From NCBI GenBank assembly GCA_944324265.1, contig CALUVS010000011.1, positions 1 to 56,612 of the forward strand: a stretch of 56,612 bases of DNA, given 5' to 3'. Position numbers and translations under genes: made by a program. The stretch is from an uncultured Traorella sp. GTDB taxonomy: Bacteria > Bacillota_I > Bacilli_A > Erysipelotrichales > Erysipelotrichaceae. The notes beneath the pieces are model-generated. The model saw nothing but the letters and a program-made list of their open reading frames with translations. It ran no database searches and had not been told where the DNA came from. Below are positions 50,496 through 56,612 of this stretch, in pieces (the stretch's first letter is position 1; every line of letters starts with the position of its first letter).

Positions 50496-51965
50496 TTAGT
50501 CCTTTTTAGAGAAATTTCTCCATTCTTCCATATCACAGCCCCAATCTTGTCCATTGGACTTGATCAGTCTTGAATACCAGTCAAATGAATCTTTTTTATA
50601 ACGTTTTAAATCTCTTACGTCGTCATCTGTCGTATTTACAAACACAATTCCATAACGTTTAGCCATTCCGTTACCTGTACTTAATAAATCCATAAAGCTC
50701 CAGAAATTGAAGCCAAATACTTCAACACCATCCTGAATAGCCAATCCAATATTATATGCATATTCTCTTAAATATTTAATTCGGTAGTCATCGTGAATTT
50801 TTCCATCCTCACCTAAATCTTCATGAGCACCATATCCTGCTTCTGTAATGATCATTGGTAAGTGATAGTGGTCCCACAGATAACGCAGCGAATAACGCAT
50901 GCAGACAGGATCAATATGCCAATCCCAATCTGTTACTTCAACATGCGGATTTCTGGCCAATGCATATTCCCCAGGGAAATTTGGATATACGAAGTCACCT
51001 TTGATACCGGTTTTATTCAAACCGATTTCCTGCAGGAAACTATCATCAGGTGCCACTCCGACATCGCTTCGATAGCAATTTACTGCAATGAAATCAATTT
51101 TTGCTTGAGCAATGATGTCCATATCTCCTTCTTGGATCTTTGGATCAATATTATTTTCTTTCCAATAGTTTTTAACAAAAGTACTATATTCACGGAAAAC
51201 ATAGAAATCATCCCAGATTTTCTGTGTCAATTCTTCTGCATTCATAGCAGCAATCTGATCTTCAGGTTTGCTTGAAGCTGGATAAATAGGAACATATCCC
51301 GGAACAGGACCAATCTTTCCTCCTTCAACCATTTCATGACAAGCAATAACTGCTTTTGCATGACACATATTCATAATGTGATTTACCTGCCATTTTTCTT
51401 CAAACCAATTTTCGCATCCTTTAGAAACACCCAGCCAATCACCATAAATAATCTGCATGTTCTGTTCATTGATTGAAAGCCAATATTTTACACGATCACC
51501 AAAGTTTTCAAAACAAACTCGGCAATAATAGTCAAATTCATCGATAATAGCACGATCATGCCATCCGCCATATTTTTCATCTACCCAGCAAGGCATATCA
51601 TAATGATATAAAGTCACAATTGGTTCAATACCTGCAGCAACTAGTTCATTGATCAGATTATTATAGAATTCAATTCCTTTTGGATTTACTTTGCGATCTG
51701 CATTCGGAATAATTCTGGACCAAGATAATGAAAAACGATAACTTTTAAATCCACATTCTTTCATTAAGGCAACATCTTCTTTGTAGTGATGATAATGATC
51801 ACTGGCTATAGAATTGTCTGTATAAGGTTTTTTTGTTTGAGAATTTAAATCAATAATTGCTTGTGTTCTGCCATCTTCTAAGGTGGCTCCTTCACACTGC
51901 CAAGCAGCACTGCTGGCTCCCCACAAAAAGCCTTCAGGGAATACAGGATTTGTCTTGTGTTTCAT
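50496..51965 (-). CDS. GH1 6-phospho-beta-glucosidase with a TEAG nucleophile motif
   Basis: The 489-residue enzyme has acid/base Glu167 in LSINEQN, nucleophile Glu375 in IITEAGYG and the phosphate-binding STGNGMAKRYGI. The usual TENG is TEAG, so the Asn after the nucleophile is lost. I chose the ATG at 51965 with AAGGAAGG upstream; the frame also runs nine codons further. It is the first gene of the bgl operon and is divergent from an RpiR regulator. Confidence 0.92.
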   Translation of the reverse strand: MKHKTNPVFPEGFLWGASSAAWQCEGATLEDGRTQAIIDLNSQTKKPYTDNSIASDHYHHYKEDVALMKECGFKSYRFSLSWSRIIPNADRKVNPKGIEFYNNLINELVAAGIEPIVTLYHYDMPCWVDEKYGGWHDRAIIDEFDYYCRVCFENFGDRVKYWLSINEQNMQIIYGDWLGVSKGCENWFEEKWQVNHIMNMCHAKAVIACHEMVEGGKIGPVPGYVPIYPASSKPEDQIAAMNAEELTQKIWDDFYVFREYSTFVKNYWKENNIDPKIQEGDMDIIAQAKIDFIAVNCYRSDVGVAPDDSFLQEIGLNKTGIKGDFVYPNFPGEYALARNPHVEVTDWDWHIDPVCMRYSLRYLWDHYHLPMIITEAGYGAHEDLGEDGKIHDDYRIKYLREYAYNIGLAIQDGVEVFGFNFWSFMDLLSTGNGMAKRYGIVFVNTTDDDVRDLKRYKKDSFDWYSRLIKSNGQDWGCDMEEWRNFSKKD

Positions 51966-51986
51966 ATTTTCTTCCTTCCTTTCAAT

Positions 51987-52002
51987 GAACAAAGCTTTGT
52001 TC
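51987..52002. promoter_or_regulatory. 16-bp perfect palindrome in the bgl leader
   Basis: GAACAAAGCTTTGTTC is a perfect palindrome between the bgl promoter and the GH1 ribosome site. It is a candidate operator for one of the RpiR regulators. Confidence 0.5.
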
Positions 52003-52012
52003 TTTTATTTTT

Positions 52013-52027
52013 TGTATAGCGCTTACA
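52013..52027 (-). promoter_or_regulatory. cre-like element near the bgl promoter
   Basis: The minus strand reads TGTAAGCGCTATACA. It has the AGCGCT core of a CcpA site but is one base longer than the consensus. It includes TATACA, a possible -10 of the bgl operon. Confidence 0.4.
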
Positions 52028-52067
52028 TTCTTATTAAACCAGAATCTTGAAATGTCTGCGTTTCAAC

Positions 52068-52096
52068 TTGTGATACCAAAAAATCAATGTTATAAT
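52068..52096 (+). promoter_or_regulatory. promoter giving a leaderless RpiR transcript
   Basis: TTGTGA, 17-base spacer, TATAAT with an extended TGT. The ATG at 52103 begins six bases after the -10. Confidence 0.7.
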
Positions 52097-52102
52097 CTAG
52101 AC

Positions 52103-52951
52103 ATGAATAAGCAAAATCCTACAAATTACTCATTAAAAAAATTCGATCTTTTTTCATCTCTGTTAGCTATTGTCAATGATGCCGCTTCTAACAGTGAAAT
52201 CAATCGAATCATCGCCGAATATTTGCTGCGCAATTTCCATAAATTGCATCAATTGACCATTTATGATGTAGCGGAAGAATGCTTTGTCTCACGCAGTTCG
52301 ATTCATCGTTTTTTAAAACAAATCGGCTTTGACCAATTCAATTCATTAGAACAATATGTGGATGAAACGCTGCAGCATTATAAAGCCTATCTGGAATACA
52401 CCAATCACGATAACTTTGCCGTTTATATAAAAAAAGCCATCGACGATATGATGGAAGATATTTCACAAGCAGCTGACACACCTCCAATAGAGGAATTAGT
52501 TCATATGCTTCATGATTATCATAATATTTATATATTAATTGCCGATACTTCAAGCAGTGCTGCCTATCATTTTCAGGAAGAACTATTAGCTATCAATAAA
52601 TTCATTTATGTTTTTACCAGTTCGAAAATTAATCTGGATGCTTTAGCTAAATTAACAAAAGATGATTTATTGATTGTATGTTCTATTACAGGCAATTATG
52701 CCTTTGCAGTGACTGAAGATCTAAAAGATATTTCTGCTACGAAAGTTTTGATTACTTTAAATCACACGGAGAAAATGCAGGGACATTATGACAAAATAAT
52801 TTTTATGGGAAATCAATCCTATATTACAAACCATATTTATTGCGGCAATCGAACTGTTTATACCAAATACGGATTGTTATTTTTCTTTGATATTATATAT
52901 AATAAATATGTACATGCATTTGCAGAAGAAAAGCTGTTTAACACAAAATAA
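52103..52951 (+). CDS. RpiR/MurR-family transcriptional regulator
   Basis: The 282-residue protein has an N-terminal HTH (LTIYDVAEECFVSRSSIHRFLKQIG) and a SIS-like C-terminal domain (NIYILIADTSSSAAYHFQEEL, LLIVCSITGNYAFAV). It is divergent from the bgl operon across about 135 bases, which favours it as that operon's regulator. An earlier in-frame ATG at 52052 would fall within the promoter and is rejected. The sugar phosphate it senses is unknown. Confidence 0.88.
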   Translation: MNKQNPTNYSLKKFDLFSSLLAIVNDAASNSEINRIIAEYLLRNFHKLHQLTIYDVAEECFVSRSSIHRFLKQIGFDQFNSLEQYVDETLQHYKAYLEYTNHDNFAVYIKKAIDDMMEDISQAADTPPIEELVHMLHDYHNIYILIADTSSSAAYHFQEELLAINKFIYVFTSSKINLDALAKLTKDDLLIVCSITGNYAFAVTEDLKDISATKVLITLNHTEKMQGHYDKIIFMGNQSYITNHIYCGNRTVYTKYGLLFFFDIIYNKYVHAFAEEKLFNTK

Positions 52952-52990
52952 AACCTTTTCAGGATCTTATCATTTCTGAAAAGGTTTTTA
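52950..52990. terminator. bidirectional terminator between RpiR and the sulfatase
   Basis: AAAACCTTTTCAG and CTGAAAAGGTTTT form a 13-bp stem between convergent genes, followed by T-runs. Confidence 0.9.
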
Positions 52991-52999
52991 TTATTTCAA

Positions 53000-54472
53000 T
53001 TATTCATCACCGTATATTCTGCCTGGCAGCATAGAATCCATGGCCACAACATCTGTCGTTTCAATCAGTTTCTTTAACAGCCATTCTTTCATCTCATGAA
53101 TTTTCTCTTGATAAGCAGGATCATCAATGGCATTGTTTTCTTCATAAGGATCCTGAGTCAAATCATAAAATTCATCTTTTTCATATAAGCGATACACATA
53201 TTTGTAATGATGATCTCTGACCATGAAAGCTTTTGTATGATCCGGCAGATGATTTTGTGATTCCAATCTTGGCCAGTAAATGGAAGTGTATGAAGAATAG
53301 CCTTCCATGGCTTGTTTTTCACCTTTGATTCTTCCTCCCTCACTTAATACATAAGAATGATGTTCTTCCTCTGTATTAAATAAGTGCACTAATGACTGAC
53401 CAAACTGTGTATAGTCAAATTCGTATTGGCACAATTCTGAAACAGTTGCCGGAATATCATTTAATTCCACCAAAGCTTTGCATATTCTTGGCTGGAAAGG
53501 AATGTTTTTTGCAGGACGAATGATCAAAGGAATATGTACCAGACAATCTTCAAATGTATTCTGTGTTTTTTCAACCAATCCATAATCACCGGTAAAATCT
53601 CCATGATCGGCAAACGCTAAAACATGCGTATTCTCCAGCCAAGGAGTTTTTCCTAGAGCATCTAATACTCTTCCTAATTGATGATCCAGTTTTGCAATCA
53701 TGCCATAATAGGTAGCTTTGATTTCTTTGAAATCCTGATCTGTCAGTTCATATAAATTCTGGTTTTTTCTGATCGAGTACAAAGTAGCCGGTTTATCTTT
53801 CAATTCTTCAATTTTCTTTGTTTTCAAAGTAATCTTATTGCGATCAATCAAGGAAAACCATGGTTCATCAATGGTATATGGCGGATGAGGTAAATTCAAG
53901 GACACATATAAACAGAAAGGCTCTTGAATTTCACCATTTTCAAGCATTTCCACTACTCGATTGATGACTAGATCATCTTGTTGGCGTGCGGCCGTTTCCT
54001 TTGACATCTCACCATTATAGAAAGAATAATAGAAAGGATCTTTTTGAATTTCTTCCTTGGACAATGGTTTCATTCCCCCGTGAATTTCTTCTGTTGAGAC
54101 TTCGCGTCCAATGTATTCATAATCGCAGGTCGCTTTCAGTTCTTCTTCATCTTTGCGGTGAAAATAATGAGATTTCCCCATCAAATAAACATGATACCCT
54201 GCCTTTTTTAATGATTTCATCATACTTGGATCGCCTTTGTCCAACAAATAATGAATCGTTCGATGTCCTTTGCTGTGCGGATACCAGCCGGTATTAAAAC
54301 TGCATCTGCTTGGGACACAAACAGGGTTTTGGCAGAAGGCATTTTCGAAGGCAATTCCTTCCTTAGCTAATCGATCATAATTAGGTGTCTGCACTTCCTC
54401 ATTACCTAAAAAACCTAAGCAGTCACCTCGAAATTGATCAGCGATAAAAAATAAAATATTTTGTTTTTCCAT
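53000..54472 (-). CDS. intracellular formylglycine-type sulfatase
   Basis: The 490-residue alkaline-phosphatase-superfamily sulfatase has no signal peptide, so it works in the cytoplasm. Cys52 in VCVPSRCSFNTG is the CXPXR motif converted to formylglycine. Metal and substrate residues are visible in IADQFRGD, LPHPPYTID and FADHGDFTGDYGL, and the active Lys in VEKTQNTFED. No maturase is evident in the window. It starts 11 bases after the unusual GH1 gene (GAGGGTG upstream), so the two act in one pathway, probably removing sulfate from an imported glycoside or its aglycone. Confidence 0.9.
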   Translation of the reverse strand: MEKQNILFFIADQFRGDCLGFLGNEEVQTPNYDRLAKEGIAFENAFCQNPVCVPSRCSFNTGWYPHSKGHRTIHYLLDKGDPSMMKSLKKAGYHVYLMGKSHYFHRKDEEELKATCDYEYIGREVSTEEIHGGMKPLSKEEIQKDPFYYSFYNGEMSKETAARQQDDLVINRVVEMLENGEIQEPFCLYVSLNLPHPPYTIDEPWFSLIDRNKITLKTKKIEELKDKPATLYSIRKNQNLYELTDQDFKEIKATYYGMIAKLDHQLGRVLDALGKTPWLENTHVLAFADHGDFTGDYGLVEKTQNTFEDCLVHIPLIIRPAKNIPFQPRICKALVELNDIPATVSELCQYEFDYTQFGQSLVHLFNTEEEHHSYVLSEGGRIKGEKQAMEGYSSYTSIYWPRLESQNHLPDHTKAFMVRDHHYKYVYRLYEKDEFYDLTQDPYEENNAIDDPAYQEKIHEMKEWLLKKLIETTDVVAMDSMLPGRIYGDE

Positions 54473-54483
54473 TTATTCACCCT

Positions 54484-55944
<1,461 letters not shown>

Positions 55945-56244
55945 TTAAAATAGATTAATTAACTCACTTACAATTGCTTTCAAAGTATCTGCAGACATCA
56001 TAAGATCTTCTGCATGCATCAAAATCATTTTCATTTCTACTGTTTTATCTTCTGCTTCCTGCTGGATAAATTTTAAATGTGCTTTTTCTGCTAATATTAA
56101 GCTGTTATTTCCTTCCTCCAGCAATTCCATGCTTTTCCTTTTATCTTCATCTTTTACATGGCGCAGAGCTTCAATAAAATAAGATCGAGCTTCTCCGGCA
56201 TAAGAAATAATCTGAAAGCAATTTTCTTCATACTGTTCCATCAT
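55945..56244 (-). CDS. PTS lactose/cellobiose-family IIA protein
   Basis: A 99-residue helical phosphocarrier. The phosphorylated His is in MILMHAEDLMMSA. The start directly follows the IIB stop (TAA then ATG), with GGGAG upstream. It belongs to the sulfatase/GH1 operon. No IIC is visible in this operon. Confidence 0.92.
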   Translation of the reverse strand: MMEQYEENCFQIISYAGEARSYFIEALRHVKDEDKRKSMELLEEGNNSLILAEKAHLKFIQQEAEDKTVEMKMILMHAEDLMMSADTLKAIVSELINLF

Positions 56245-56554
56245 TTATTCAGCTCCCATAGCTTTGATTGCATCTTCCAATACTTTCTTACCGTCAATTT
56301 TTCCATAGGCAATAGTATCAATTAAGATGACAGGAATTTCCGGAAAATCTTTTTTTAATTGTTCATAGCTGAATCTTAATTGAGGGCCTATCATCAATAC
56401 ATCAATAGCACCCTTTTTCTCTTTGGCATAAGCAGCTCCTACTGCTTCAATATTGCATTCATAACCTTTTTGCTCTGCAGCTTCTTTCATTTTTTTAACC
56501 ATCAAGCTTGTTGACATACCGCTGGCACAAACAAGTAATACCTGAAATATTCAT
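56245..56554 (-). pseudogene. PTS lactose/cellobiose-family IIB gene with an apparent N-terminal frameshift
   Basis: The frame encodes VLLVCASGMSTSLMV and the rest of a IIB protein, with the phospho-Cys in VCASGMST. No standard start exists in frame before that Cys: a TGA lies at 56551-56553. The ATG at 56554-56552 is in another frame. If one T of the TTT at 56545-56547 were absent, that ATG would read MNIQVLLVCASG, a typical IIB start. This may be a sequencing error, a real mutation or a recoding site. From the internal ATG at 56517 the catalytic Cys would be lost. A terminator lies just upstream. Confidence 0.6.
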
Positions 56555-56560
56555 GGATTT

Positions 56561-56604
56561 AAATAAAAATTGCGCAAAGCCTTTATTTTATGGGACTTTG
56601 CGCA
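56561..56604 (-). terminator. terminator-like hairpin just before the IIB gene
   Basis: TGCGCAAAG and CTTTGCGCA form a perfect 9-bp stem, followed on the minus strand by ATTTTTATTT. It lies about 10 bases upstream of the IIB region. It either ends a gene beyond the window or is an attenuator of this operon. Confidence 0.75.
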
Positions 56605-56612
56605 TATTTATG

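Noticed and set aside
52052-52102. Earlier in-frame ATG for the RpiR gene at 52103
   Set aside because: This stretch contains the -35 and -10 boxes of its own promoter.

Overview
The window looks like a low-GC Gram-positive chromosome (Bacillota). An Erysipelotrichia-like gut anaerobe is my best guess, but the sequence does not prove it. The clues are AT-rich intergenic DNA, strong AGGAGG-type ribosome sites, consensus sigma-A promoters, AdhE-type fermentation, the pcrA-ligA-camS-gatCAB gene order, and many beta-glucoside PTS genes with phospho-beta-glucosidases. I see no rRNA, tRNA, CRISPR array, insertion sequence or prophage.

Layout. 1-24 kb is mostly housekeeping: adhE with a Rex/CcpA-type control region; hflX with a radical SAM gene; a HIT hydrolase with an acetyltransferase; a large secreted acidic protein with three degenerate CAP-like domains; a Y-family DNA polymerase divergent from a self-cleaving (S24) repressor; HAD phosphatases, an M29 aminopeptidase, a CwlD-like amidase, a two-gene transketolase, xpt, an MscS channel and an ECF sigma/anti-sigma pair. 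22.4-31.2 kb is one long beta-glucoside operon on the minus strand: PTS IIA, IIB, IIC, GH1, GH3, a second IIB, another GH1 and probably a PAP2 phosphatase. It runs from a consensus promoter overlapped by a CcpA site. Next to it are a DUF3284 gene and a LevR-like PRD regulator. 34.7-47.3 kb carries a membrane MutS-like ATPase, a MATE transporter and a YjbQ protein, then the pcrA-ligA-camS-gatC-gatA-gatB operon with a small membrane protein at its end. 47.7-52.9 kb is a bgl-type locus (GH1, EIIBC, EIIA) between two RpiR regulators. 53-56.6 kb is an operon of PTS IIB, IIA, GH1 and an intracellular sulfatase.

The most interesting locus is 53.0-56.6 kb. Its GH1 enzyme keeps the nucleophile Glu and the 6-phosphate-binding Ser/Lys/Tyr, but the acid/base Glu is Gln (NQIN instead of NEIN). 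This is the same substitution that marks plant myrosinases. It lies beside a formylglycine-type sulfatase with no signal peptide and two PTS proteins. I infer, without proof, an intracellular pathway for a sulfated or otherwise activated beta-(thio)glucoside. The IIB gene has an apparent frameshift at its N-terminus and follows a terminator, and no IIC is visible.

Other signals: three PTS-linked genes (31481, 47682, 52103) have the same leaderless layout, with TATAAT exactly six bases before ATG. The LevR-like regulator has lost the sigma-54 contact motif and sits with three copies of a TTATACAGTAT element.
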